NCBI GenBank assembly: GCA_964508055.1
Contig: CAZDRI010000004.1
Coordinates: forward strand, 12,844 to 76,843
Direction of reading: 5' to 3'
Length of the DNA: 64,000 bases
Source: CAZDRI01 sp964508055
GTDB taxonomy: Bacteria; Pseudomonadota; Gammaproteobacteria; PS1; Pseudothioglobaceae
Shown here: positions 8,792-18,739 of the stretch, one piece after another
Position numbering within the stretch: the first letter of the stretch is position 1
Layout: each line of letters begins with the position of its first letter
The notes under the pieces: generated by a model
What the model was told of the DNA's origin: nothing
Databases searched by the model: none
The model's input: only the letters and a program-made list of their open reading frames with translations
Program-made: the position numbers and the translations under genes

Positions 8792-10042
8792 TTATAAATT
8801 CTCAATAATTGCATCGCCAAATTCTGAACAGCTTAATAATTTTGCTCCATCAACAAGGCGTTCCAAGTCATAAGTAACAGTTTTATTTTGGATTGTTTTT
8901 GAAATGCCTTTAATAATCACATCAGCTGCTTCAGTCCACCCCATATGTCTTAGCATCATTGCTGCAGAAAGTATTATAGAACTAGGATTTACCTTATCTT
9001 GACCTGCATATTTAGGAGCAGTTCCATGAGTTGCCTCAAATACTGCTATAGTATCAGATAAATTAGCACCAGGTGCTATGCCAATGCCACCAACTTGGGC
9101 TGCTAAAGCGTCAGATATATAATCTCCATTTAGGTTTAAAGTTGCAATTACTGAATAATCCTCAGGGCGTAAGATAATTTGTTGTAAAAAAGCATCAGCA
9201 ATTACATCTTTGATTATTATTTTTTCACCACTTTTTGGATTTTTTATTACGCACCAAGGCCCATCTCCTATAATTTTAGCGTTAAATTCTTTAATAGCTA
9301 ACTCATACCCCCAGTCTCTAAAAGCTCCTTCAGTAAATTTCATGATGTTACCTTTATGCACTAAAGTAACTGAGTTTTTATTATTATCTATAGCGTATTT
9401 TATTGCTGCTTTAACTAGTCTTTGTGTTCCCTCTTTAGATACTGGTTTAATACCAATACCACAATTATTATTAAAACGAATTTTGTTGACATTAAGTTCT
9501 TTTTCTAAAAAACTAATAATTTTTTTAGCATCGTTACTATCAGCTCGATATTCAATACCGGCATATATATCTTCAGAATTTTCTCTAAAAATAGTCATAT
9601 CAACTTTTTCTGGATGTTTTACTGGACTCGGCGTTCCTGAAAAATATTGCACAGGTCTTTGACATATATATAAATCTAACTGTTGTCTAATGCTCACATT
9701 TAAAGATCTAATACCTGTACCAACAGCAGTGGCTAAAGGACCTTTAATAGATATAACATACTCTTTTATAGCACCTAATGTTTCTTCAGGAAGCCATTGA
9801 TTGTCATATATCCTATTAGCTTTTTCCCCAGCATAAATCTCCATCCAATGAATTTTCTTATTACTTGAGTAAGCTTTTTTAACCGCATTATCAATTACTT
9901 TTTGCATAACAGGAGTAATATCTACCCCTATTCCATCGCCTTCAATATAGGTAATTATAGGATTATCAGGCACAAGTAACTTATTTTTTTTAAAGGATAT
10001 TTTTTCTCCTTTACTTGGTATTTCTATATGTTTATAAGACAT
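8792..10042 (-). CDS. icd: NADP-dependent isocitrate dehydrogenase
   Basis: The 416-residue protein has the bacterial homodimeric Icd signature: the phosphorylatable-serine loop region (GIRSLNVSIRQQLDLYICQRPV), TIFRENSEDIYAGIEY, KGNIMKFTEGAFRDWGYELA, and the C-terminal GIGIAPGANLSDT followed by FEATHGTAPKYAGQ. It oxidatively decarboxylates isocitrate to 2-oxoglutarate in the cytoplasm. The gene is intact and ends with GDAIIENL. A decayed second copy of its 5' third lies at 16373-16743 in the same orientation, bracketing the cassette at 10583-16294. Confidence 0.95.
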   Translation of the reverse strand: MSYKHIEIPSKGEKISFKKNKLLVPDNPIITYIEGDGIGVDITPVMQKVIDNAVKKAYSSNKKIHWMEIYAGEKANRIYDNQWLPEETLGAIKEYVISIKGPLATAVGTGIRSLNVSIRQQLDLYICQRPVQYFSGTPSPVKHPEKVDMTIFRENSEDIYAGIEYRADSNDAKKIISFLEKELNVNKIRFNNNCGIGIKPVSKEGTQRLVKAAIKYAIDNNKNSVTLVHKGNIMKFTEGAFRDWGYELAIKEFNAKIIGDGPWCVIKNPKSGEKIIIKDVIADAFLQQIILRPEDYSVIATLNLNGDYISDALAAQVGGIGIAPGANLSDTIAVFEATHGTAPKYAGQDKVNPSSIILSAAMMLRHMGWTEAADVIIKGISKTIQNKTVTYDLERLVDGAKLLSCSEFGDAIIENL

Positions 10043-10582
10043 AATAAATTTGCACTTTTAATTAGTTTTTTGACTCCAATTTATTTACTTTAACTCACTT
10101 TATCGCTATATTGATTTTTAATTTATTAACAAAATAAATATTCAATCTAGCCAAAAAAATGTTTTTTAATTTATTTCACTATTTCGTTATATATAACAAT
10201 AAATGTGAATATTATATCTTTAAATTATATACATCCATTCATATTGTATTTTTAACCATAATTATTATCATTCATTTTTTTTAATATAATAAATCAATGG
10301 GCAATTTTTGGTCTAATGTAATATTAGACTTTAAAACTGAATAATTTATTCAGTACATAATAAATTATTTTTATTTTTCAAATTGTTACATAAAATAAGT
10401 AAATAAATATAAATAATTTCTTTAGGGGTTTAATGGATATTAATCATAAGACTACTATCTTTAATATCCGTATAAATTATCAGTTTATCTAATAATGAGC
10501 ACTTAGATTGTTTAATGATAAAACTTTGTTTATGTAAAATGAATTATTTTTATTTATTAAAAAATATAAGGAGGACAAAGAT
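10043..10582. other. Long AT-rich intergenic region between icd and the LolA-like gene
   Basis: These 540 bp lie between divergent genes and hold no convincing coding frame. Two small inverted repeats are visible: GTCTAA/TTAGAC spanning 10311-10329 and GGATATTAA/TTAATATCC spanning 10435-10469. Either could be an operator or transcript hairpin for the cassette at 10583. Promoters for icd and for the cassette must lie here, but the uniform AT content prevents a confident -35/-10 call. Confidence 0.5.
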
Positions 10583-11524
10583 ATGTCTTTTAATTATAAA
10601 TATTTTATTTTAATGTTTTTTTTATCATCATCAATTTTCGCTACAGTAAATAAGGACTTAGCTTATCCAAAAGGTGATGTGTCAGCTGATGAAATAGCAA
10701 ATCAAGTTTATTATGTAAATCATTTTTATGCAATGAAAAATTATGCAATTATAAAAAAAGGGAGAGTAATTACTGCATTAATTCTTAGATCTAAAGGTAA
10801 AAAACCTCTTACTATTACTTTAGAAAGATATTTAAATAATGATTATTCTGATGGTGTTATTAACTCTCAAGACTTGGCTATATTTCGCTCAGGTAAGCTA
10901 AAAGGAACAGGTATGTTAATAACTGATTTTGTAGCAGAAGGCAAAAGTCAGTCTTATGAAATATGGATACCTTCAATTCGTAAAATTCGTCGTTTTGCCC
11001 AACCTGCACATGATGATGCTTGGGGAGGCTCAGACTTTACCTTTGGTGATGTTACTTTGAGAAAACCTAAAGATGAAACTCATGAATTGCTTGGTAAAAC
11101 AACTATGAAAGATTGCCTACAAATTATGGATTTACCTGATAATCAAAGAAATAAATATACTAAAAAGGCTGATATAAAAGCGGATTGTTCCATACAAGGT
11201 AAAGAAGTATATCAACTTAAAAGCTCTCATAAAATTAATAATTGGTGGTATGACTATAGGGTCAGTTATATAGATACTACAACTTTTGCAGACTATAGAA
11301 CTGAATACTTTAAAGGTGGTAATAAAATAAAAATAATAGATAGAAGTTGGATAAATGCAGGGTTAAATGATAAAAGAGCAAATTACTGGGCTTATTGGTA
11401 TGGTAAAAATTTAAACACTGGTCATGAGTCATTAGCTTATATTCCACAAAAAATTACCAAAGTTGATAAAAAATACAAAAAAAACTGGTGGAGTACTAAA
11501 ACATTAAGAAAAATTAAAAAGTAA
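10583..11524 (+). CDS. Outer-membrane lipoprotein-sorting (LolA-like) protein
   Basis: The 313-residue protein has an N-terminal signal peptide (FILMFFLSSSIFA, cleavage near residue 20) and an all-beta body with RGRVITALILRSKGK-like strands, GTGMLITDF, then SQSYEIWIPSIRKIRRFAQP and DDAWGGSDFTFGDV, typical of the periplasmic LolA-like proteins found beside MMPL exporters. It would bind a hydrophobic cargo between membranes. An AGGAGG ribosome site precedes the ATG. It is the first gene of a three-gene cassette with a DUF1302 protein and an MMPL pump. The cargo is unknown. Confidence 0.82.
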   Translation: MSFNYKYFILMFFLSSSIFATVNKDLAYPKGDVSADEIANQVYYVNHFYAMKNYAIIKKGRVITALILRSKGKKPLTITLERYLNNDYSDGVINSQDLAIFRSGKLKGTGMLITDFVAEGKSQSYEIWIPSIRKIRRFAQPAHDDAWGGSDFTFGDVTLRKPKDETHELLGKTTMKDCLQIMDLPDNQRNKYTKKADIKADCSIQGKEVYQLKSSHKINNWWYDYRVSYIDTTTFADYRTEYFKGGNKIKIIDRSWINAGLNDKRANYWAYWYGKNLNTGHESLAYIPQKITKVDKKYKKNWWSTKTLRKIKK

Positions 11525-11548
11525 TAATATTTCAAACAAGGAGAAAAT

Positions 11549-13522
11549 ATGAGAAATATAAGTTTAATTACAATATTAGCATTTTTATTTACAGTTAATA
11601 TTAGTGCTGAAGTAGAAATATCTGGATTTTATAAAAACGAATCAGCGATTAACACTGAAAGTGGCGTTAATATTGGTGATTATGAAAATGATGGCACTCA
11701 AAATAGCCACGATAATGACGATGTCTTAAAATCAGAACATACTTTGAAACTATTTATAAATGGCGATTTAGGTTCTGATTCTAGTTATCATGTAGAGCTA
11801 AATGCAGTAGCTGATACTAGTGGGGTAGATAGTTACTATAAAGGTTATCAACCTTATACTCAAAGAGATATTCTTAGAGAGGCATATATAGATATTGAAA
11901 CTAATGCTGGTTGGTTAATCCGTGCTGGCAAGCAGCAAGTAGTATGGGGAACTGTTGATGGTGCAAAACTATTAGATATGATTAATCCTACTGATTATAG
12001 TGAGATGGCACAAAACTCTATGGAAGATTCACGCATAACAACTTGGATGTTAAATGCTGAAAAAGATACTGCTGCTGGTAATTTTCAAATAGTAGTATCT
12101 CAAGCTAGAGAAAACATCTTTGCTGGACTTAATAGAGATATTAATACTGATGTTCGTGCTAATAATGCTACAACTGGAGCAGATGAAACTCAAAATAAAG
12201 GCCATAATCAAGGGCACCCTTTTATGATGAAAGGAGTTGATACTATTACTGGAAAAAGAAATGGTTTTTTAAATGGGGTGCCTGATTTAGGCTCAATTGC
12301 TCTTGGTTTTGCTGGTCTATTTACCCCTGCTGGATTGGCTGGTTCTACTGGAGTTACTGTAGGAGAATTTGCAAATTCAAACGCCGCAACTGTTGCTGGC
12401 ATGGGAATTCCTGGAGGGGGAGATGGTGCTCAAACTTTAGCAGGTTATGCAGGAAACTATGATTTCAATTTATCTGATGCTACTAGTGCTTCTGCTTGGA
12501 GTGCTGATTCTAACCCAAATTCTATGTTTGAATATATGGATAGAACTCCATTTTCTACATTTAATACATTTGTTAATGCAAAATCAAAATATGAATATGA
12601 TATGCCTAATGAAGATGATTTAAATCTTGCATTTAGATTAAATAAAAGTTTAGATAGTGGCTTAAATTATTCGCTAAATTATTCATACAATTATGACCCT
12701 AATCCTGTTATTAATTTATATTGGACTAATGATGCTGGCGAAAAATTAACAGTTGTTAGAGGTGCTACATATAATACTGCTACTGATAAAACTGCAGGAA
12801 TATCATTGCAAGATAGTGATGGTAATAATTATGGTGCTACTTTTGGCAATTCTGCTATATTAGTTTTTGAACAAACTTTAGAAAGAGCTCATAACGCTGG
12901 TGTTGCTTTTGATTATGCCCTAGATACCCAAAATCTTGGACCTGTAGTTTTAAAAGGCGAGTTTTTATATCAAAAGGATGTATATTCTCCAATATTTGAT
13001 AGAGGTAAATTAGCTATTGGTGATTTAGCTGGTGCTCTTAAAATGAATAAAGGTGATAGATTTAAATACGCACTAGGAGCTGATATTACTGTTATGACTA
13101 ATATGATGGTATCAGCTCAATTTATCCAAGATAGGAACCTTGACTATGTTGATGACAACAAAGACTTTGATGGTAGTGCTTGTACTGCGGCAGAAGGTGC
13201 GAATTGTGGAATATATACTGGTGATTTTGCAACTATGCATATGTCTAATGGTTTCCAAAAAGCCAAAGAAAATAAAGAATTTTATTCTCTATTTTTATCA
13301 AAACCTTTTGGGGATAGTGCTCAACATAGATGGAATAACTTATTTATGTATGAGGACCAAGGCGAAGGTGGTATGTGGAATAGATTTGATATTGAATATG
13401 TCATAAATGATGATGCAATTGCTACTTTTGAATGGAATGAGTATTTTGGTGAAGAAAACTCTCAATTTGGTCAATTAAATAATTCTTCTAATATCCAAGT
13501 TGGATTTAAAATCTTATTTTAA
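11549..13522 (+). CDS. DUF1302-family outer-membrane protein
   Basis: The 657-residue protein has a signal peptide (ITILAFLFTVNISA, cleavage near 20). It then shows the family hallmark of amphipathic strands with LREAYIDIETNAGWLIRAGKQQ and VVWGTVDGAKLLDMINPTDY, ending with a C-terminal aromatic-type strand SSNIQVGFKILF suited to a beta-barrel. A Gly/Ala-rich stretch near residues 240-300 looks like a long loop. With the LolA-like protein and MMPL pump on the same strand it forms an envelope lipid/hydrophobe export set. AAGGAG precedes the ATG. A hairpin terminator follows. Confidence 0.82.
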   Translation: MRNISLITILAFLFTVNISAEVEISGFYKNESAINTESGVNIGDYENDGTQNSHDNDDVLKSEHTLKLFINGDLGSDSSYHVELNAVADTSGVDSYYKGYQPYTQRDILREAYIDIETNAGWLIRAGKQQVVWGTVDGAKLLDMINPTDYSEMAQNSMEDSRITTWMLNAEKDTAAGNFQIVVSQARENIFAGLNRDINTDVRANNATTGADETQNKGHNQGHPFMMKGVDTITGKRNGFLNGVPDLGSIALGFAGLFTPAGLAGSTGVTVGEFANSNAATVAGMGIPGGGDGAQTLAGYAGNYDFNLSDATSASAWSADSNPNSMFEYMDRTPFSTFNTFVNAKSKYEYDMPNEDDLNLAFRLNKSLDSGLNYSLNYSYNYDPNPVINLYWTNDAGEKLTVVRGATYNTATDKTAGISLQDSDGNNYGATFGNSAILVFEQTLERAHNAGVAFDYALDTQNLGPVVLKGEFLYQKDVYSPIFDRGKLAIGDLAGALKMNKGDRFKYALGADITVMTNMMVSAQFIQDRNLDYVDDNKDFDGSACTAAEGANCGIYTGDFATMHMSNGFQKAKENKEFYSLFLSKPFGDSAQHRWNNLFMYEDQGEGGMWNRFDIEYVINDDAIATFEWNEYFGEENSQFGQLNNSSNIQVGFKILF

Positions 13523-13532
13523 TTAAAACTAA

Positions 13533-13563
13533 AAAAAAGCCTAATTAAAAATTAGGCTTTTTT
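13533..13563 (+). terminator. Strong hairpin terminator between DUF1302 and MMPL genes
   Basis: AAAAAAGCCTAATT (13533-13546) pairs perfectly with AATTAGGCTTTTTT (13550-13563) around a three-base AAA loop. It lies inside the cassette, 23 bp before the MMPL start, so it probably lowers pump expression relative to the two upstream genes rather than ending the operon. Confidence 0.85.
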
Positions 13564-13585
13564 ATCAATAAAACGGGGGTAACTA

Positions 13586-16294
13586 ATGAATAAATTAGCT
13601 AAAAAATATGCTGAATTTGCAATGAGTTATCGCCGACCAATTGTTGCTTTTGTTACTTTAATAACAGTTTTATTTGCATATTTTATTAAAGATTTAGACA
13701 TTAGAAACGACCCTGATACCCTATTACCTCCATCAAACCGTTATGTTGCAACTAATGCTTATGGCGAGCAAAAATTTGGTTTTGGTAATTTAATGGTAGT
13801 TGGTTTCATTATAAAAGAAGGCAATATTTACCAGCCATGGTATGTAAATATGCTAAAAGAAGTGCATCATAAAATGGAGGCATTACCTGCTGCTAGACCA
13901 AGTAATTTTATGGATATTGCTGCCCAAAAAATAAAATATATGGGCACAGACGCAGAAGGTGGACTTAAATTTAAAAGATTAATACCAGTAGAAGGTATAG
14001 ATACTCAAAATAGTAAAAAAGCTAATGAGCAATTAGACTTTCTAAAAGAAGGCTTAGAAAATAATCCTGTACTTGCTCCAATGCTAGTTTATAAAGAAGA
14101 TAAAAATGGCAAAAGATGCGTATATGGACAAGAAAACTGCATAGCAAAAGGTTCTTTTATTATTGCTGACTATGATGATAGTGTTAAAGAAATATATCTA
14201 CCTTGGATTAAAGAAGTTATAAAAATAGTTGAAAATACTCAGGAAAAATATAAAGATAAGGTTGAAGTTTTAATTGCTGGAGAACCTTATTTTCTAGCAT
14301 TTATGTTGCATGATTTAGTTAAAAAGTGGTGGTTATTTGCTATATCATTTTTAATAGTAATAATAATGTTAGCCTATAAAAATAAAGGCTGGCGTGGTTC
14401 AATATTTCCTATATTGGGGGTAAGTTCTACAATCATAATAACTCTTGGATTAATGGGCTTTACTCAATACAAACTTACCACGATGATGGTTCTAACCCCT
14501 ATGCTACTTTTAGCAATAGGCACAGGGCATGCTGTGCAAGTAACAAGAAGGTTTTTACATGAACTACATCTTGAAGATTGCACTCCTTTTGATGCAGCTA
14601 AAAATGCTATTGAAAAAACCATAGTCCCTGCAACTCTTGCCATCATAACCGACATGGCCGGATTTGCCACTTTAGCTTTTGTAGATATATCATTTTATAA
14701 AGCCTATGCTTATTTTGGAATGTTAGGGATGGCAACCTTACTTTTTACTACCACTACCCTTACCCCAATATTATTATCATTAAGCACTTCTGAAGCTCTT
14801 GAAAAAGATAATAAGTTATGTAAACCTTCTAAATTAGAACAATACATTGCTGATAAAGTAAGTTTTATATTAACTAACAAATTAAAATGGCTACCAATTA
14901 TTATGATTTTTGCACTCATAACCTGGTCTACTTTTGAAACTGGAATTTTAAAAGGCACAAAAGAAGACTTAATGCCTAAAGTAGAAAAAGGCATAAATTA
15001 TTCTAGAGCTGCTTTTAAAGAAAAATCAATTACTATTCAACACCTAAATCGTTTAGGAGAAGTTATGCCTGGAGTAATATCAGTTAACATACCAATTAAA
15101 GGAATTGAACCATTATTAGACCCTTGTACTGGAGATGAAGAAGAAGGTGCTAAATGTTTTGATGAAGATGAAATGCCAGCTCAAGGAGTATTTAATAATG
15201 CTGAGGCTTTAACCGCTATTGAAAAATTTGAAGATTGGATGCGTGCCCACCCAAATATTGGATTTACTGGTTCTTATGTGCAATATATTAAACTTGTAAA
15301 TATGCTTTTAATGTCTAAAGTTGGAGAAAAATCTGATATTAATCTTTTTCATGTACCTAATGACAGCTTTATTAGTAAAAATATGGATACTTATGGTGAC
15401 CCTGAAGATAAAGATTACACCCCTGATAGTGATTACATAATATCTACTTTTAATGGACTATTAGAAGCAAACACCTCAAAAGGTGATTTAGATTCATTTG
15501 TATCTGCTTCTGATTGGAATGAAGGCATAATAATGGGTTTTGTAAATACTATGGACCCAGTTAAAACTAATCAAACAGTTAAAGATATCCAAAGGTATTT
15601 AGATGAACATAAAAATGAACCTGGATTTAGAAAGATTAAATTTGGATACAAATCAGGAGATGTAATTAAAATGCCTATCACAGGTGATATTGTGACTGTA
15701 GAGGAATCAAAAGATGATTATGTAGCAGTTGGCGGTTTTTTAGGCGCAACTCAAGCTACTCATGATATTGCAATAAAAGAATGGTTAAAATCACCATTAC
15801 AAACAGCATTAGCTATATTGTTAATATCACTAATAATATTCCGTTGTTATAAAATATCAATAATATTAGTATCAAGTTTATTAATCACTCTATATGCTCA
15901 ATACGGATTAGGAGCTTACTTCTCTAACATACAAAATTGGTCTGGCAACCTACATTTTGCAACTTTAGTTAGTTTAAGTATAGCTATGGGATTAGGTGTG
16001 GATTATGGTGTGTATATGATTTCCCGCTTGCGTGAAGAAATGATTAATTCAAAAAATAACTGGTCTGAAGCTCTTCATAACACTCTATCAACAACTGGTA
16101 GTGCGGTGTTTGCATCAATTATTGTTCTACTTGCAAGTTTTATCCCATTACTAAATACTGATTTGGCTAATACTTGGGCATTAGGCATATTTATTAGTGA
16201 GGCATTATTAATTGATGTTGTCCTAGCTTTAACAATAATACCTTTAATAGTTTATTGGATGAAGCCTAATTATGTTTTTAAAGCTAAAGAGTAA
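13586..16294 (+). CDS. RND/MMPL-family hydrophobe exporter
   Basis: The 902-residue inner-membrane protein has the two-fold RND layout: one N-terminal helix (about 18-36), a periplasmic domain, a helix cluster (about 245-400, with GTGHAVQVTRRFLHEL), a second helix (about 435-455), a second periplasmic domain, and a last helix cluster (about 730-890, with GLGVDYGVYMISRLREE). At this size it resembles the HAE3/MMPL group that exports lipids or hydrophobic molecules rather than AcrB-type drug pumps. GGGGGT precedes the ATG. Its partners upstream are a LolA-like carrier and a DUF1302 outer-membrane protein. Confidence 0.88.
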   Translation: MNKLAKKYAEFAMSYRRPIVAFVTLITVLFAYFIKDLDIRNDPDTLLPPSNRYVATNAYGEQKFGFGNLMVVGFIIKEGNIYQPWYVNMLKEVHHKMEALPAARPSNFMDIAAQKIKYMGTDAEGGLKFKRLIPVEGIDTQNSKKANEQLDFLKEGLENNPVLAPMLVYKEDKNGKRCVYGQENCIAKGSFIIADYDDSVKEIYLPWIKEVIKIVENTQEKYKDKVEVLIAGEPYFLAFMLHDLVKKWWLFAISFLIVIIMLAYKNKGWRGSIFPILGVSSTIIITLGLMGFTQYKLTTMMVLTPMLLLAIGTGHAVQVTRRFLHELHLEDCTPFDAAKNAIEKTIVPATLAIITDMAGFATLAFVDISFYKAYAYFGMLGMATLLFTTTTLTPILLSLSTSEALEKDNKLCKPSKLEQYIADKVSFILTNKLKWLPIIMIFALITWSTFETGILKGTKEDLMPKVEKGINYSRAAFKEKSITIQHLNRLGEVMPGVISVNIPIKGIEPLLDPCTGDEEEGAKCFDEDEMPAQGVFNNAEALTAIEKFEDWMRAHPNIGFTGSYVQYIKLVNMLLMSKVGEKSDINLFHVPNDSFISKNMDTYGDPEDKDYTPDSDYIISTFNGLLEANTSKGDLDSFVSASDWNEGIIMGFVNTMDPVKTNQTVKDIQRYLDEHKNEPGFRKIKFGYKSGDVIKMPITGDIVTVEESKDDYVAVGGFLGATQATHDIAIKEWLKSPLQTALAILLISLIIFRCYKISIILVSSLLITLYAQYGLGAYFSNIQNWSGNLHFATLVSLSIAMGLGVDYGVYMISRLREEMINSKNNWSEALHNTLSTTGSAVFASIIVLLASFIPLLNTDLANTWALGIFISEALLIDVVLALTIIPLIVYWMKPNYVFKAKE

Positions 16295-16372
16295 TTTAAA
16301 AAAATAGAGTCTTAACAATTTAAAAGTTTTTTTAAACTTCTAACAAAATTTATATAATTTGAGACCTTTACA

Positions 16373-16743
16373 ACAGCTCTTTGACATATATATAAATCTA
16401 ATTGTTGTCTAATTCTAATGCCCACATTTAAAGACCTAATACCTGTCTCAACAGCAGTAGCATCTAATGTTTATTCAAGAAGCCATTGATTGCCACATAT
16501 TCTATTAGCTTTTTCTCCAACATAAATCTCCATCCAATGAATTTTCTTATTACTTGAATAAACTTTTTTAACCACATTATCAATTATTTTTTGCATAGCA
16601 GAAGTAATATCTACCTTTATTCCATCACTTTCAATATAAACAATTATAGGATGGATTATCAGATACAAATAATTTATTGTTTTTAAAAGATATTTGTTCC
16701 TTTACTTGGTTGGTATCTCTATGTGTTTAAGGATATAATAAAT
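16373..16743 (-). pseudogene. Decayed copy of the icd 5' end
   Basis: The DNA matches the first third of icd (9653-10051) closely and in the same orientation. Shared stretches include GACATATATATAAATCTAA and the region encoding KIHWMEIY and GEKANRI. The copy has lost its start codon, has lost about 30-40 bp near 16460, and has frameshifts, leaving only a 65-codon open piece (16471-16668). The rest of icd is absent. It marks the far side of the LolA/DUF1302/MMPL cassette, so the cassette is bracketed by direct repeats. Confidence 0.9.
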
Positions 16744-16766
16744 GTCCAACTCTAAATGAATTTTAT

Positions 16767-17153
16767 TCACTCCAATATAGATACTTCAATTTGTTTTGTT
16801 ATAGTTTCAACTTTTTGTCTATTAACAAAGAAATTTGCACCCCAGTCAGAAGTGTGTTTAACAATTGATTCTTTAGTCATTTGACTTTCTTGTACTATTG
16901 GATAATCTATTGGGCTTGGAAAAGCAAGAGCTTTATTTAAATTATTAACTTTAATACCTAAATGTTTAGAGTTGAATTTATTTAAAGTATTTTTCTTTAA
17001 CCAATAATAAGTTTCTATATCTCTAACTTTTTCACTTTTTGGAGGAAGTGATGTTATAGGAGAAATATCATAATACTTAGATGACCAATGCTCATTAGCA
17101 AAAACACTTAATGTGATTAATAAGGCTAATGAAAGTAAAAGTTTTTTAAACAT
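16767..17153 (-). CDS. Hypothetical exported protein (128 residues)
   Basis: The protein starts with a clear signal peptide (MFKKLLLSLALLITLSVFANE, cleavage after Ala19). The mature part is about 108 residues with YYDISPITSLPPKSEKVRDIETYYWLKK and a polar C-terminus, and has no cysteine. AAGGAT precedes the ATG. It lies between the icd remnant and ilvA, on the same strand as both. The secreted or periplasmic location is supported by sequence; I recognise no family. Confidence 0.65.
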   Translation of the reverse strand: MFKKLLLSLALLITLSVFANEHWSSKYYDISPITSLPPKSEKVRDIETYYWLKKNTLNKFNSKHLGIKVNNLNKALAFPSPIDYPIVQESQMTKESIVKHTSDWGANFFVNRQKVETITKQIEVSILE

Positions 17154-17245
17154 AATTTATCCTTGTGTTTAATTTATTAATATTTAAAGTTCACTATATA
17201 AGCTACATTATATATAAACTTAGATTTCACATCTTTAAATATATT

Positions 17246-18739
17246 TTATAAAAAGAACTTATATGCATTATTACTTGTCTCATTTTTATAAAAATATTTT
17301 AATTCACTAAAAGCTAACTCTAATTCTTTAGTGTTTTTCGTTTGAAATCCTACTAATACTTGTCCAAATGCAGCACCATGATTACGGTAATGAAAAAGCG
17401 TTATATTCCATTTAGAGCCAATTTTAATTAAAAAATCTAATAAAGCCCCTCTTCTCTCTGGAAATTCAAAACGATAAATTTCTTCGTTTCTTACATTTGC
17501 TCTACCACCTACCATGTAACGGACATGGGTTTTAGCAATACTGTTATTGCTCATATCTTCTAATTGATAGTCTTTTGATAACTTTTCAATTATTCTGTTT
17601 TTTTCATTTACACCTTGTTTTAATTCTATTCCAACAAAGATGTGAGCTTTTATCTTGTCGGCATAACGGTAGTTAAATTCAGTAATTGTGTATTCTTTTA
17701 AAGAATTACAAAATTTTAAAAAGCTGCCTTTTTTCTCATTAATACTAACAGCAAATATCGCTTCTTTATGTTCACCTAATTCAGCTCTTTCAGCAATATA
17801 ACGCAAACGGTCAAAATTAACATTAGCACCACTTACTATAGCAACTATGTTTTTATTTTTAAGATTTTGTTCGTGACAATATTTTTTAGCACCAGCTAGT
17901 GCTAAAGCTCCTGATGGTTCTACAATTGAGCGAGTATTATCATAAATATCTTTTATCCCTGCACATATCTCATCATTAGATACTAAAATAATATCATCTA
18001 CAATTTTTTTTGCTATATTAAAAGTATGCTCTCCAATTAGTTTTACAGCAACTCCATCAGCAAAACCACCTACTTCTTTTAAAGCTGTTCTTTGCTTGTT
18101 ATGTAAAGATTGATATAGAGTTTGAGAATCAATAGGCTCTATTCCAATAACTTTAGTTTTAGGAGATATGTCTTTGATATATAATCCAATTCCAGATATT
18201 AATCCCCCTCCTCCTACTGGAACAAATACATAATCAATATTTCTTTTGGTATCAATTATTTCCTTAGCAATTGTTGCTTGACCTGCGATAACTTCAATAT
18301 CATCAAATGGATGGATAAATGTATAACCATATTTTTTTTCTAACTGCTTTGCATGTTTAAAAGCCTCATCATATACATCACCATGCAAAATAACTTTACT
18401 ACCTAAGTTTTTAACTGCTCTCACTTTTATTTCTGGCGTGCTTGCAGGCATAACTATAATAGAATTAATGTTTAGTTTTTTAGCAGCAAAAGCAACGCCT
18501 TGAGCATGGTTGCCAGCTGATGAGGCTATAATGCCAGCTTTTTTTTCTTTTTTAGATAATGAACTTATTTTTTGATATGCACCCCTTAGTTTAAAAGAAT
18601 GTATCTGCTGCATATCCTCTCTTTTTAGATAAACTTTATTTTTTATTTGTTTGCTAAATTCAGCTATATAAGTAAGCGGTGTTTTTTTAGCAACATCATA
18701 AACTTTAGTTTTTTTAACAAGCTCAATAATTTGATTCAT
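17246..18739 (-). CDS. ilvA: Threonine ammonia-lyase, biosynthetic
   Basis: This is a 497-residue fold-type II PLP enzyme. The Schiff-base lysine is in HSFKLRGAYQ (Lys50), the PLP-phosphate glycine loop is VPVGGGGLISGIG (near 176), and the C-terminal 170 residues form paired ACT-like regulatory domains (EKKGSFLKF and PERRGALLDFL). It deaminates threonine to 2-oxobutyrate for isoleucine synthesis, and the ACT domains predict isoleucine feedback. AAGGAAG precedes the ATG. The start overlaps the end of the CbbY-like phosphatase gene by 17 bp. Confidence 0.94.
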   Translation of the reverse strand: MNQIIELVKKTKVYDVAKKTPLTYIAEFSKQIKNKVYLKREDMQQIHSFKLRGAYQKISSLSKKEKKAGIIASSAGNHAQGVAFAAKKLNINSIIVMPASTPEIKVRAVKNLGSKVILHGDVYDEAFKHAKQLEKKYGYTFIHPFDDIEVIAGQATIAKEIIDTKRNIDYVFVPVGGGGLISGIGLYIKDISPKTKVIGIEPIDSQTLYQSLHNKQRTALKEVGGFADGVAVKLIGEHTFNIAKKIVDDIILVSNDEICAGIKDIYDNTRSIVEPSGALALAGAKKYCHEQNLKNKNIVAIVSGANVNFDRLRYIAERAELGEHKEAIFAVSINEKKGSFLKFCNSLKEYTITEFNYRYADKIKAHIFVGIELKQGVNEKNRIIEKLSKDYQLEDMSNNSIAKTHVRYMVGGRANVRNEEIYRFEFPERRGALLDFLIKIGSKWNITLFHYRNHGAAFGQVLVGFQTKNTKELELAFSELKYFYKNETSNNAYKFFL

